From Curtobacterium sp. GC_Cur_3 (GTDB taxonomy: Bacteria; Actinomycetota; Actinomycetes; Actinomycetales; Microbacteriaceae): a stretch of DNA of 64,000 bases. The notes beneath the pieces are model-generated. The model made no database searches, had not been told where the DNA came from, and saw nothing but the letters and a program-made list of their open reading frames with translations. Shown one piece after another: positions 41,252-49,105 of this stretch. The translations under genes and the position numbers were made by a program. Numbering within the stretch: position 1 is the stretch's first letter; every line of letters begins with the position of its first letter. Location: positions 1-64,000 of the forward strand of contig NZ_JALNUI010000005.1 in the NCBI RefSeq assembly GCF_026544205.1, read 5' to 3'.

Positions 41252-42244
41252 CTACTGAGCCGTCCTAACGGTTCCCTGACGCCCCGCTGCGCGACGCATG
41301 CGCTCCGCTAACGCCCCTGTCGCGTCGCGGAGCTCCGCGGGGCCGACGACGTCGAAGGGGGCGTCGAAGCCGGCGACCTTCGCTGCCAGTGCGGTCCACG
41401 ACCACGAGCCCAGGGTGAGGCGGCAGCGGTCGGGGCCGAGGTCCTCGAGGACGGCGTCGGGCTCGAGGTAGGGCGCGACCTGACGCGCCGGGACGTGCAG
41501 CACGACGGTGCCCGTGCAGGGCCAGGCGTCGACGACGTCCGAGCCCTTGAAGCGCGCGGCGACGAACGCGGCCGGGTCACCGCCGGGGATCGGTCTCGGG
41601 GTGAAGTGCAGCCCGGTCGGCGTCCGAGGGCGCAGGCGGTCGATGCGGTAGGTGCGCCAGTCGCCGTGGCCGTCGTCGGCTCCGTCGTCCCACGCGAGGA
41701 GGTACCACCGGCTGTTCCGCGCCACGACGGCGTGCGGCTGGACGCGGCGGGGCGGGCGGTCGTGCTGGTCGTCGGCGCCGTGGTCGAAGCGCAGGACCTG
41801 GTGCGTACGGACCGCATCGCTGACGGCGACGAGGACCTCGGGATCGACGCTCGTCGCGCCCGGGGTGCTGACGACCTCGACCGCGTCGATGCGGTGTCGG
41901 AGGCGCGCGGGCATCACCTGGCGGACCGCGGCGAGCGCCCGCACGGCGGACTCCGCGATGTCCGCACCGCTCGCGGGAGCGACGGCCAGGGCGAGGGCGA
42001 TCGCCACGGCCTGCTCGTCGTCGAAGAGCAGCGGCGGGAGCTCCGACCCGGCGGACAGCCGGTAGCCGCCGGCCGGGCCCTTGAGTGCCTCCACCCGGTA
42101 ACCGAGTTCGCGCAGCCGGTCCACGTCACGCCGGACCGTGCGGGGGCTGACGTCGAGGCGCTCGGCGAGGACGTCCCCCGGCCAGTCCCGGCGCACCTGC
42201 AACAGGGAGAGCAGCGCGAGCATGCGCGACGACGGTCCGGACAT
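41252..42244 (-). CDS. YafY-type WYL-domain transcriptional regulator
   Basis: A 330-residue regulator: an N-terminal DeoR-like winged helix (residues 1-60, VLAERLDVSPRTVRRDVDRLRELG) and a WYL domain (about 140-230, with RWYLLAWD) followed by a WCX extension. WYL domains sense nucleic acids or other ligands. The divergent VOC gene and an inverted repeat between them give the common YafY-glyoxalase arrangement. The ATG has CATACT 6 bases upstream (42251-42256), a weak leaderless match. It lies upstream of the kdp genes in the same direction, 91 bases away; that gap shows no clear promoter or riboswitch to me. Confidence 0.9.
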   Translation of the reverse strand: MSGPSSRMLALLSLLQVRRDWPGDVLAERLDVSPRTVRRDVDRLRELGYRVEALKGPAGGYRLSAGSELPPLLFDDEQAVAIALALAVAPASGADIAESAVRALAAVRQVMPARLRHRIDAVEVVSTPGATSVDPEVLVAVSDAVRTHQVLRFDHGADDQHDRPPRRVQPHAVVARNSRWYLLAWDDGADDGHGDWRTYRIDRLRPRTPTGLHFTPRPIPGGDPAAFVAARFKGSDVVDAWPCTGTVVLHVPARQVAPYLEPDAVLEDLGPDRCRLTLGSWSWTALAAKVAGFDAPFDVVGPAELRDATGALAERMRRAAGRQGTVRTAQ

Positions 42245-42262
42245 GGATCGAGTATGGCGCGA

Positions 42263-42287
42263 GAAGCGGACACAATCTGACCGCTTC
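42263..42287. promoter_or_regulatory. Candidate WYL-regulator operator
   Basis: GAAGCGG (42263-42269) and CCGCTTC (42281-42287) form a perfect 7-base inverted repeat around the AT-rich ACACAATCTGA, in the divergent gap. CACAAT inside it could be the -10 of the VOC gene, so binding would block it. Confidence 0.55.
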
Positions 42288-42306
42288 GACCGGCACAGTG
42301 ATGCCC

Positions 42307-42735
42307 ATGACGATCATCACGACTCCCCACCTCAACTTCGACGGCGACGCCCGGGCGGCGCTCGACTTCTACGCAGCAGCACTCGGCACCGAGGCCACGG
42401 CGGTGACCTACGGCCAGATGGGCGCCTCGGACGACCCGGCGTGGGCCGACCGGATCGTGTTCGGCCAGGTCGAGTCCGCACACGGCGTCCACGTCATGGC
42501 GTTCGACGTCTGGCCGGGCCAGCCGTACGACCAGGGCACGAACGCGTCGTACGTCTACCTGCACGGTGACGACGCCGAGGAGGTCACCGCGGTGTGGGAC
42601 GGACTGTCCGCGGGTGCCGAGATCCGCCAGCCGCTCGCCCCGTCCGCCTGGGCACCGCTCGCGGGGCAGCTCCGTGACCGCTTCGGCGTGATCTGGGCGC
42701 TCGACGTCGCGCCGGAGGAGGGCATCGCCAGCTGA
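42307..42735 (+). CDS. VOC-family (PhnB/glyoxalase-like) protein
   Basis: A 142-residue protein of the vicinal oxygen chelate superfamily, PhnB-like branch: it starts with TPHLNFDGDARAALDFYAAALG and carries two beta-alpha-beta-beta-beta units. Some members are glyoxalases or antibiotic-resistance enzymes, but PhnB-like proteins mostly lack known activity, and metal ligands are only partly present. Start codons at 42298 (GTG) and 42301 (ATG) are alternatives; none has a clear ribosome site. Divergent from, and probably controlled by, the WYL regulator. Confidence 0.85.
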   Translation: MTIITTPHLNFDGDARAALDFYAAALGTEATAVTYGQMGASDDPAWADRIVFGQVESAHGVHVMAFDVWPGQPYDQGTNASYVYLHGDDAEEVTAVWDGLSAGAEIRQPLAPSAWAPLAGQLRDRFGVIWALDVAPEEGIAS

Positions 42736-42774
42736 CACCGGGGCGTTCGGGCACCGGTTCTCATTTCGGGAACT

Positions 42775-42820
42775 GACGGATCCGGTTCACGATCCTCGGG
42801 GATCGTGGACCGGATTCGTC
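42775..42820. terminator. 21-base-pair hairpin between convergent genes
   Basis: Arms at 42775-42795 and 42800-42820 pair at 19 of 21 positions with a TCGG tetraloop, giving a very stable hairpin 40 bases after the VOC stop and 58 bases from the end of the methyltransferase gene. It can terminate both. Confidence 0.75.
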
Positions 42821-42877
42821 ACGGTGCGCGCGGAACATGGCCGTCCGTCGCGCAGCCACGCGCCCCACTCGCTCCAC

Positions 42878-43750
42878 TCAGGCCGTCGGCGCCCAGGTGC
42901 TCACGGTGACCGCTGCTGTCACCGTCGTCGGGGCGAACACCGTGTCGGGAGCGACGTGGTGGTGGCTCGGGCCCATGTGCACGACGTCGTGGACGTCTGC
43001 GGCGTCGAGGTCCATCGTCCAGGTCAGGTCCTCGGACGAGCGCTGGACGAACGACGGCGTCAGGGAGTCGTGCAGCCGGCGTTCCTTCTCGGGGTCGACG
43101 CTGATCGTGGCCTCGGCGAGCTCCGCGAGGTGCCCCGTCCGCGGCGTCACGACGACCAGGACCCCGTCCGCGTGCAGTACCCGCGCGTACTCCCGCTGGT
43201 TCCGCGGCGCGAAGACGTCGAGGACGACCGCGGCGGCGCCGTCGACCACGGGGAGGCGCTCGGTCACGTCGCCCACCACGGCACCGGCCCGGGCGTGGAC
43301 GCGAGCCGCGCGGCGCACGGCGACGGCCGACAGGTCGAGCGCGACCCCCAGTCGCATGGCCGGGTCACGGCCGACAGGTACAGCGTCTCCGGGCGCGACC
43401 CCGAGCCTCCCGTCCGCGCCGGAGGCGTCGAGCGCGTGCGCGAGGTACGTGCCGGGGCCGGCCCCGACGTCGAGGACCACGCCGGGTGCGACGGCTGCCC
43501 CGACGACCGCGGCGAGCGCCCGCTCGACGGGGGCGTAGTGGCCGCGGCCGAGGAAGCGGATGCGGGCGTCGACCATCTCCGGGGTGTCCGCCGTGAGCGC
43601 GCGACGCTTGGCGGGCAGGAGGGTGAGGTGGCCCTGCTTGGCCTCGTCGAAGCGGTGCCCGTTCGCGCAGCCGGCCTGGCCGCTGCCGGTGCGGGCGAGG
43701 GGCTCGCGGCAGACGGGGCAGGCGAGCACGGGGAGCAGGTCGTCGCGCAC
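42878..43750 (-). CDS. rlmA: RlmA-type 23S rRNA (guanine-N1) methyltransferase
   Basis: A 290-residue methyltransferase with the N-terminal zinc site of the RlmA family: Cys11, Cys14, Cys28 and His32 (CPVC...CANGH), then KQGHLTLLPA. The SAM motif is LDVGAGPGTY near 95-104, and APRNQREYARVL is a family motif. RlmA enzymes methylate G745 or G748 of 23S rRNA; some give tylosin-type macrolide resistance (TlrB). Which position is modified is not decided. A Gly/Asp-rich insert near 112-135 is coded partly by the dispersed motif (43402-43411). Leaderless GTG start. Confidence 0.85.
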   Translation of the reverse strand: MRDDLLPVLACPVCREPLARTGSGQAGCANGHRFDEAKQGHLTLLPAKRRALTADTPEMVDARIRFLGRGHYAPVERALAAVVGAAVAPGVVLDVGAGPGTYLAHALDASGADGRLGVAPGDAVPVGRDPAMRLGVALDLSAVAVRRAARVHARAGAVVGDVTERLPVVDGAAAVVLDVFAPRNQREYARVLHADGVLVVVTPRTGHLAELAEATISVDPEKERRLHDSLTPSFVQRSSEDLTWTMDLDAADVHDVVHMGPSHHHVAPDTVFAPTTVTAAVTVSTWAPTA

Positions 43751-43756
43751 CGGACC

Positions 43757-43785
43757 AGCGTACGGGCGCGCACGGCCGGTACGGT
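43757..43785. promoter_or_regulatory. Back-to-back leaderless -10 elements
   Basis: TACGCT on the minus strand (43757-43762) ends 6 bases before the rlmA GTG, and TACGGT on the plus strand (43780-43785) ends 6 bases before the ATG at 43792. The two divergent genes are only 41 bases apart, so each -35 region must overlap the other promoter. Confidence 0.6.
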
Positions 43786-43791
43786 CGGGGC

Positions 43792-44430
43792 ATGGCCGTC
43801 ATCCACAACGCCGAACTCCGCCCGTCGAAGACCGACGCGATCGCCGCGTGGCTGCCGTCGCAGCCGTGGAGCGGGGTCGGCGCCGACCGGTCCGACGGCG
43901 CGCTCGTGGCGCTCGGTCGCTTCCGCTTCGACGACCCGGACGGCGAAGTGGGCGTGGAGACGTACCTGGTGCGCGTCGGCGACGGGCCCGTGCTGCACGT
44001 GCCGCTCACCTACCGGGGTGCACCGCTGCCCGGGGCCGAGGGGTTCCTGGTGACCGAGATGGACCACTCGGTGCTCGGGCGTCGGTGGGTCTACGACGCG
44101 GTGGGCGACCCGGTGTACGCGGACGTCCTCCGGCGCGCGATCGCGACCGGTGGGCACGAGGCGGACCTGGAGGCAGCGCCGGGTGAGGGCGGTCCGGCCC
44201 CGACGAAGGAGGGCACGGCGGTGGGCAGCGGATCCGACGCCGACTCCCCCACCGTCTCGGCCGTGCGGGTCGCGACCGAGGGGACGACCAGCACCGTGTC
44301 GACGGGGCACGGCGACCTCGCGGTGCTGCGCGTGGTCGGAGCGGACGCGGTGGGCACCTCGGACGGTGGCACGCTCACGGCGACCTGGGCCGGTTCCGAG
44401 CCCACCGTCGTGGCGGTCCTGCGCACCTGA
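43792..44430 (+). CDS. Maltokinase N-terminal cap-like domain protein
   Basis: A 212-residue soluble protein resembling the free-standing maltokinase N-terminal cap domain seen in actinobacteria: it begins MAVIHNAELRPSKTDAIAAWLPSQPW, followed by the beta-rich LGRFRFDDPDGEVGVETYLV and a segment VLHVPLTYRGAPLPGA. The kinase domain itself is absent. In Mak1 this cap packs on the kinase; alone its role is unknown. The middle (residues 120-160) is a poorly conserved linker. A leaderless promoter fixes the ATG. Confidence 0.8.
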   Translation: MAVIHNAELRPSKTDAIAAWLPSQPWSGVGADRSDGALVALGRFRFDDPDGEVGVETYLVRVGDGPVLHVPLTYRGAPLPGAEGFLVTEMDHSVLGRRWVYDAVGDPVYADVLRRAIATGGHEADLEAAPGEGGPAPTKEGTAVGSGSDADSPTVSAVRVATEGTTSTVSTGHGDLAVLRVVGADAVGTSDGGTLTATWAGSEPTVVAVLRT

Positions 44431-44440
44431 TCCGCCCGAC

Positions 44441-44456
44441 GCCCGGTGCACCGGGC
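44441..44456. terminator. GCCCGGTGCACCGGGC palindrome
   Basis: A perfect 16-base palindrome 10 bases after the cap-domain gene stop, able to form a short GC hairpin; no T tract. Confidence 0.45.
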
Positions 44457-44518
44457 CGCCCGCGGCGGGTACCGGCAGGGCCTGTCTCGGGCATCCAGCA
44501 GCTGGCAGGATCGTCCGC

Positions 44519-45457
44519 GTGAAGACACTGGAGTTGCCACAGACGGACCTCACCGCATCCGACGTCGTCGTCGGCCTGATGCGGATCAACGACATGAGCG
44601 ACGAGGAGATCCGCGCGCTGTACGCGGCCTCGCGTGACGCGGGCGTCACGATGTTCGACCACGCGGCCGTCTACGGCGGTTGGCACGGCTGCGAGGAGCG
44701 CTTCGGCGCCGCGGTCACGCTGTCGCCGGCGGAGCGCGCCGAGATCGTGCTGCAGACCAAGGTCGGCATCCGCCCGACGAGCAACGGCGCGTACTTCGAC
44801 TTCTCGTACGAGCACATCATGTCCTCGGTCGAGGAGTCGCTCACCGCCCTGCGCACCGACTTCATCGACGTCCTGCTGCTGCACCGTCCCGACGCCCTGG
44901 TGGAGCCGGAGGAGGTCGCCAAGGCCTTCGACGAGCTGCACGCGGCCGGCAAGGTGCACCACTTCGGCCTCTCGAACCACACCCCCGGGCAGGTCGAGCT
45001 GCTGAAGAAGTCCGTGCAGCAGCCGCTCGCCTTCAACCAGGTGCAGCTGAGCATCACGCACGCGAACGTCATCACGCAGGGCCTCGTCGCGAACATGGGC
45101 GGGCTCGACCAGGCCGTCGACCGTGACAACGACATCCTCAACTACTCGCGCCTCAACGACGTGACGCTGCAGGCGTGGTCGCCGTTCCAGAAGGGCTTCT
45201 TCGACGGCGTCTTCCTCGGCGACCGCGAGCAGTACGCGGAGCTGAACGACGTGCTCGAGGAGCTGGCCACGGCCCACGGCGCCACCCCGACCGGGATCGC
45301 CGTCGCGTGGATCACCCGCCACCCTGCGCACTTCCAGGTCGTCCTCGGCACGACGAACCCGCAGCGCGTGCGTGACTCGGCCGCCGGATCGGACATCGAG
45401 CTCAGCCGCGAGGAGTGGTACCGCGTGCTGACCGCCGCGGGGCACGTCGTTCCCTGA
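44519..45457 (+). CDS. Aldo/keto reductase (YdhF/oxidoreductase type)
   Basis: A 312-residue TIM-barrel reductase of the AKR superfamily, different from the one at 4505-5542. The tetrad residues are Asp in FDHAAVYGG (with Tyr near 51), Lys in QTKVGI near 80, and His in LLLHRPDAL near 118. Length and the HRPDALVEPEEVAKAFDEL block match the YdhF group of NADPH-dependent oxidoreductases. The GTG start is chosen by homology; CAGGAT ends 7 bases upstream, a weak leaderless -10. Substrate unknown. Confidence 0.9.
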   Translation: MKTLELPQTDLTASDVVVGLMRINDMSDEEIRALYAASRDAGVTMFDHAAVYGGWHGCEERFGAAVTLSPAERAEIVLQTKVGIRPTSNGAYFDFSYEHIMSSVEESLTALRTDFIDVLLLHRPDALVEPEEVAKAFDELHAAGKVHHFGLSNHTPGQVELLKKSVQQPLAFNQVQLSITHANVITQGLVANMGGLDQAVDRDNDILNYSRLNDVTLQAWSPFQKGFFDGVFLGDREQYAELNDVLEELATAHGATPTGIAVAWITRHPAHFQVVLGTTNPQRVRDSAAGSDIELSREEWYRVLTAAGHVVP

Positions 45458-45503
45458 GGCGTCCCCGGGTCGGGACGTCGGGCAGGTCGGGGCGGACCAG
45501 GCC

Positions 45504-45541
45504 GGGAGGCTCGTGGAGACCTGCCAGGTCACGAGCCTCCC
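45504..45541. terminator. Bidirectional terminator made of two inverted dispersed motifs
   Basis: GGGAGGCTCGTG (45504-45515) and CACGAGCCTCCC (45530-45541) are exact inverse complements with a 14-base loop. It lies between the convergent aldo/keto reductase and LamG genes. Both arms are copies of the window's dispersed motif. Confidence 0.75.
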
Positions 45542-45601
45542 AGGGATGGCTGGCCGGGTGTCGGCGGGGCTGTGACCAGTGCTCGGCGAGCCCGGGGACG
45601 C

Positions 45602-46462
45602 TCAGCGCCCAGCGGCGTAGTGGCTCGACACCTGGGTCGCGGTGAGGACCGCCCCGTAGACCGCGGCGAAGCGCATCGACCCGGTGAAGTAGTAGTTCGA
45701 CCCCGACCCGGGCCAGCCGGAGACCGTGTCGTACCCGATGCGCCAGTACCCGTTGCCGGGCTCGGGCGTGGTGTAGTTCGCGTTGGAGGCGACGAGCGCG
45801 CCGTCGACGTAGAGCCGCATGCCGGTCGCGGCCGACATCGTCGACACCACGTGGTGCCAGGTGCCGTCGTTGTACGACTTCGGTGAGGTGACGACCTGCG
45901 TGCCGTTGTTGTACGTGCCGAACACGAGCTGGCCGCTGGTGTTGAGGTAGGTCTGCCGGTCGTGCTGCCCGGACACCGAGACCTGGCTGCCACCGAACCC
46001 GATGAGGAGCCCGCCGGCGACGGTCGTGCGGAACCAGACCTCTTCGCTGAAGGTCGTCGGGTTCTGCTGGAGCGCCGGCGTCGAGACGAAGTTCGACGAC
46101 CCGTTGAGCAGCCAGGACGTACCGGGGTCGCGCGGGCAGGCGATCGGGCTCGGCGTGCTGGCGGACATCGGCCCCTGGTAGGTGCCGTTGGCGGCCTTGC
46201 CCGAGAAGTCCGTGGCGGTCGTGGAGTTCGTCGCCTCGGTGAACTTGTACGCGAAGAGCGCCTTCGCGGCGGCGGCGTCGAAGCCGACCTGGCCGGTGCA
46301 GGTGTTCGACGCGGCGGTGCCGGCGGAGTTCGCGCTGTTCGCGATCTGCGCGCTGAAGCCGGACCGGGTGGGCGCGAACTGGTTGAGCAGGACGACGACC
46401 GCGAGGGCCACGACGAGCAGGAGGGCGACGACCTTGCCGTCACGCAGGCGCTGGAGGTTCAC
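45602..46462 (-). CDS. Secreted LamG/concanavalin-like protein with a SipW-type leader
   Basis: A 286-residue exported protein. Residues 8-30 form a signal/anchor helix, followed by SGFSAQIANSANSAGTA (34-50), which resembles the mature N-terminus of the TasA-like protein two genes upstream. From about residue 65 the protein is a LamG/concanavalin A-like beta sandwich with FSEEVWFRTT, WHHVVSTMSAATGMRLYVDG and a final SSHYAAGR, typical of carbohydrate- or matrix-binding domains. The GTG overlaps the signal peptidase stop (GTGA). It is probably processed by that peptidase and shown on the surface. Confidence 0.85.
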   Translation of the reverse strand: MNLQRLRDGKVVALLLVVALAVVVLLNQFAPTRSGFSAQIANSANSAGTAASNTCTGQVGFDAAAAKALFAYKFTEATNSTTATDFSGKAANGTYQGPMSASTPSPIACPRDPGTSWLLNGSSNFVSTPALQQNPTTFSEEVWFRTTVAGGLLIGFGGSQVSVSGQHDRQTYLNTSGQLVFGTYNNGTQVVTSPKSYNDGTWHHVVSTMSAATGMRLYVDGALVASNANYTTPEPGNGYWRIGYDTVSGWPGSGSNYYFTGSMRFAAVYGAVLTATQVSSHYAAGR

Positions 46463-47343
46463 GCGGCACGCACCGTCTCGACGCGGCCGACCATGAGGCA
46501 GCAGACCAGGGGGATCAGGCACAGGGCGATGAGGAGCACCCAGCCCATGGGGTCGAGGTCGATGTTCGACGTCAGTTGGTAGTGGCCGGTCTTCGTCAGC
46601 TCGTGGATCGTGACACGGCCGACCTCGCCGTCGACGAGGTGCACGGTGTTGCCGCCGTGCGCGTCGACCCGGACCGGGAACATGCCGGAGGAGATGATCG
46701 TCGCCTCGACGTTGCGCGGGGAGGACGTGTTCGAGATCGTGGTGACGTTCACGAACGGCTTGAGGACGAACGCCGCGTAGGACACGGTCAGGGCTGACCC
46801 GGCGATGCGGAGCGAGGACCGCGTGACCTTGTCGGTGAAGGGGCTCGTGAGGACCCAGATGAGCAGGGTCCCGATCATCAGGAGCGGGGCCGCGCGGAGC
46901 AGCCAGCCGAGGTGCGGCACCAGGGCGATCGGCGAACCGACGATGTTCTCCTGCGTGAGCGTCCACGGGTCGGTGGCTCCGTTGACGTCGCCGCGGGTGT
47001 GGATGCCACCGTCGGGGTCGATCTCGACGATGCGGTGCGTGTAGGTGACGCCCGGGTTCGCGCTGGTCTCGAACGAGACGACGTCACCGACCGCGAGCGA
47101 GGAGACCGTCACCGGCAGGTCGAGGACGAGGGTGCCGACCGGGGCCGCCTGACCCATCGAGGGCGTCTCGACGACGAACCAGCGACCACCGCTCCCGAGG
47201 AAGACCGCCGCCGCCACGAGCAGGAGCCCGGCGACGACCGCGACGGCCCAGGCCGTCATCGACTCGGTCCGCGTTGCCGCGTGCCCGCCCAGGAGCGGAC
47301 GGCTGAGCGTGCCGCTCAGCGGGATGGCCGTGGTCTGGCTCAT
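46459..47343 (-). CDS. SipW-type signal peptidase I with a C-terminal extension
   Basis: A 294-residue signal peptidase of the S26B (ER-type, SipW) class. The catalytic Ser62 is in ETPSMG, His103 replaces the Lys of the bacterial type (THRIVEI), and Asp119/Asp125 lie in TRGDVNGATDP. An N-terminal helix spans 30-50. SipW proteins are near 190 residues; here another 140 residues add helices near 145-165 and 262-288 and an external beta-rich segment. It sits between two exported proteins with similar leaders, as SipW does in the Bacillus tapA-sipW-tasA operon. Start ATG by position. Confidence 0.9.
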   Translation of the reverse strand: MSQTTAIPLSGTLSRPLLGGHAATRTESMTAWAVAVVAGLLLVAAAVFLGSGGRWFVVETPSMGQAAPVGTLVLDLPVTVSSLAVGDVVSFETSANPGVTYTHRIVEIDPDGGIHTRGDVNGATDPWTLTQENIVGSPIALVPHLGWLLRAAPLLMIGTLLIWVLTSPFTDKVTRSSLRIAGSALTVSYAAFVLKPFVNVTTISNTSSPRNVEATIISSGMFPVRVDAHGGNTVHLVDGEVGRVTIHELTKTGHYQLTSNIDLDPMGWVLLIALCLIPLVCCLMVGRVETVRAA

Positions 47344-47393
47344 GGTCTGCTGCCTCTCTGGTCGGGCCGGGTGTCGTGGCGGTGGACGTGGGC

Positions 47394-47434
47394 GGACGAC
47401 GCCCCGGTCGCGGTCAGCGAGCGGGACGTCGTCC
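47394..47434 (-). terminator. Attenuator-like hairpin between the surface protein and signal peptidase genes
   Basis: GGACGACG (47394-47401) and CGTCGTCC (47427-47434) pair perfectly in the 103-base gap. It could lower peptidase expression relative to its abundant substrate. The loop is long (25 bases), so confidence is moderate. Confidence 0.45.
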
Positions 47435-47446
47435 GGTGGGGGTGGA

Positions 47447-48100
47447 TCAGGCGGTGAAGGTCCAGGTCATCGGCACGGAAGCGGCGAGGCCCTGGTAGGT
47501 GTTGCCGGCGCTGGAGTCCAGCGTGACCGCGAAGTTGAAGGGGGTGGAGGCACCGGCGGTGGGGGCGGCGGGCATCGTGAAGGCGGAGGCGGCGGCACCC
47601 TTGAAGGAGGCGAGCGTGCCGGAGAAGACCGTGGTGGAACCCGAGGTGATCACGAGGTTCATCTTGGCGCACAGGTCGGTCGCGGAGCCGGTGGCCGAGG
47701 TGGGGGTGGTCTGCGTGCAGGAGGCGCCCGGGGTCAGCGTGAAGGTGCTGGCGGCTGCGGTGCCGGTGTTCTTGATCGAGATCGCCGTGTTGACCGTGTT
47801 GCCCGGCGTCATCGTGGTGCTGCCGCCGAACTTGTTGATCGTGGAGCAGGACGCGGAGTTGGTGGAGACCGACCCGGCGTCGGTGCTGAGGCAGCTGACC
47901 GTGGCGCCTGCGTTCTGCTCCTGCATGATCAACGTGCCGCTGCCGGCGGTGTTGCTCGTGTTGGTGATGCTCGCCGCGAACCCGGAGAGGGTGCCGGTGA
48001 GGGAGAGGGAGAGCAGGACGGCTGCGAAGATGCCCGCGGTGAGCGCGACGGGCGCAAAGCGGAGGCGCTTCAACGGGGAGACGCGGAGCGGGTTCGACAC
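47447..48100 (-). CDS. TasA/camelysin-like surface protein with SipW-dependent signal peptide
   Basis: A 217-residue secreted protein. Residues 10-36 are the signal helix, followed by TLSGFAASITNTSNTAGSGT (37-56), the SipW-dependent signal/mature boundary seen in TasA-like proteins. The mature part is a Ser/Thr/Ala-rich beta protein with four cysteines (70, 85, 128, 144) and an ending NTYQGLAASVPMTWTFTA typical of these fibres. TasA forms amyloid-like matrix fibres in Bacillus biofilms; a surface fibre role here is inference. GTG start with GAGG 6-7 bases ahead. Divergent from a MarR regulator. Confidence 0.85.
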   Translation of the reverse strand: MSNPLRVSPLKRLRFAPVALTAGIFAAVLLSLSLTGTLSGFAASITNTSNTAGSGTLIMQEQNAGATVSCLSTDAGSVSTNSASCSTINKFGGSTTMTPGNTVNTAISIKNTGTAAASTFTLTPGASCTQTTPTSATGSATDLCAKMNLVITSGSTTVFSGTLASFKGAAASAFTMPAAPTAGASTPFNFAVTLDSSAGNTYQGLAASVPMTWTFTA

Positions 48101-48146
48101 GGGGTACCTCGATGTTCGGGAGTCTTGGACAGCCACCGCGGGGTGC

Positions 48147-48170
48147 GATTGCTTAACCATTAAGATAATC
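48147..48170. promoter_or_regulatory. Candidate MarR operator / AT-rich promoter of the surface-protein operon
   Basis: Nested inverted repeats GATT-x-CTTAA-CCA-TTAAG-AT-AATC lie in the only AT-rich stretch of the 207-base divergent gap, about 50 bases upstream of the TasA-like start. The size and symmetry suit a MarR-family dimer. The rest of the gap shows nothing else clear. Confidence 0.6.
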
Positions 48171-48307
48171 AACGGTTCACACACCCGCTACCCCTCGTCC
48201 GTCCCCAGAGCAGGGGGCACCTGGGCACACACGTCCCTGTCACGTCACCGCTTCTTGCACAGTGCCGTGTAGTGTCCGGCGACGAGACAACGACGGGGGA
48301 GACCGAC

Positions 48308-48778
48308 ATGGAGCCCGGACGACTGGACGGCGACGGCAGCGAGCTCATCGCTGCGTTCGACTCCGTCGTGCGCGCGAACGCGAGCGTCGTGACGCAGGTG
48401 AGCGCGCGTGCCGGCATCCACGAGAGCGCCCTCCGCGCCCTCACCCTGATCAGCGACACCGGGTACTCGACCCCGACGGAGGTCGCGGGCTACCTCGGCC
48501 TGACCTCGGGCGCGGTGACGAACATGGTCGACCGGCTCTCGGCCGCCGGGTTCGTCGAACGACAGCGCAACCCGAACGACCGCCGGGGCTCACACCTCGT
48601 CCTCAGCCCCGAGGGCTCGGCCCTGGTCGCCGAGGTCCGGCAGCGCTACGCCGACGTGCTCCGCACGGTCGACGGCGCCGGCGCGGAGGACCTGCTCCAC
48701 GCACTGAGCGACATCGCGAACGGCCTGCTGCAGCAGGCGGCCGCCATCTCCGCCGCGAAGGACCCCGACGGCGCCTGA
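48308..48778 (+). CDS. MarR-family transcriptional regulator
   Basis: A 156-residue MarR regulator. The winged helix is at residues 56-100 (TPTEVAGYLGLTSGAVTNMVDRL, wing NPNDRRGSHLVLS), flanked by the N- and C-terminal dimer helices. GGGGAGA precedes the ATG at 48308; an in-frame GTG at 48272 is possible. It is divergent from the SipW/TasA-like operon and probably controls it through the nested repeat in between, though auto-regulation is also likely. Confidence 0.9.
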   Translation: MEPGRLDGDGSELIAAFDSVVRANASVVTQVSARAGIHESALRALTLISDTGYSTPTEVAGYLGLTSGAVTNMVDRLSAAGFVERQRNPNDRRGSHLVLSPEGSALVAEVRQRYADVLRTVDGAGAEDLLHALSDIANGLLQQAAAISAAKDPDGA

Positions 48779-48781
48779 CCG

Positions 48782-49072
48782 CTACTCCCCGTCGGCCTCC
48801 GGCAGCGCGGGCGACGAAGCGACGGGCGACGAAGCGGCGGACGACGGCGCCGAGGACACGGCGGACGACGGGACGGACGCGGGCGACGGCGACCCCGTCG
48901 GCGGGAGGAACAGCGCCGGCACCGCGGGGTCGGCAGCCGCGCGACTGACCACCTCGACCTCGATGTCGAGCCCGTGGGCCGGGTCCTCGTCGAGCTCGAG
49001 ACCGTTCTCGGTCACCTGGTCCTCGGGGATGGCACGGCCCTTGGACGGATCGAACGCACTGCTCATCGACAT
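48782..49072 (-). CDS. Small acidic Ser/Ala/Pro-rich protein, paralogue 1
   Basis: A 96-residue protein beginning MSMSSAFDPSKG. The first half is acidic (residues 15-45: Glu/Asp-rich), the second half a Ser/Ala/Pro low-complexity tail. No signal or membrane segment. I do not recognise a named family. The next gene upstream starts MSTSAPFDPEQQG with the same acidic character, so they are related. Both share GAGCATGC just upstream of the start. An ATG two codons in is an alternative start. It converges on the MarR gene, 3 bases away. Confidence 0.65.
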   Translation of the reverse strand: MSMSSAFDPSKGRAIPEDQVTENGLELDEDPAHGLDIEVEVVSRAAADPAVPALFLPPTGSPSPASVPSSAVSSAPSSAASSPVASSPALPEADGE

Positions 49073-49105
49073 GCGACGAGCATGCCCGCCGCCGATGAGC
49101 GGAGC

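Noticed and set aside
41161..41290. Possible c-di-AMP (ydaO) or other riboswitch in the kdp leader
   Set aside because: The leader is only about 90 bases and lacks the conserved stems and sequences of that riboswitch as I know them; no alternative hairpin/terminator pair is visible.
42298..42306. GTG 42298 or ATG 42301 as start of the VOC gene
   Set aside because: The family normally begins close to TPHLNFDG; the upstream codons add only two or three residues and have no better ribosome site, so ATG 42307 was kept with a note.
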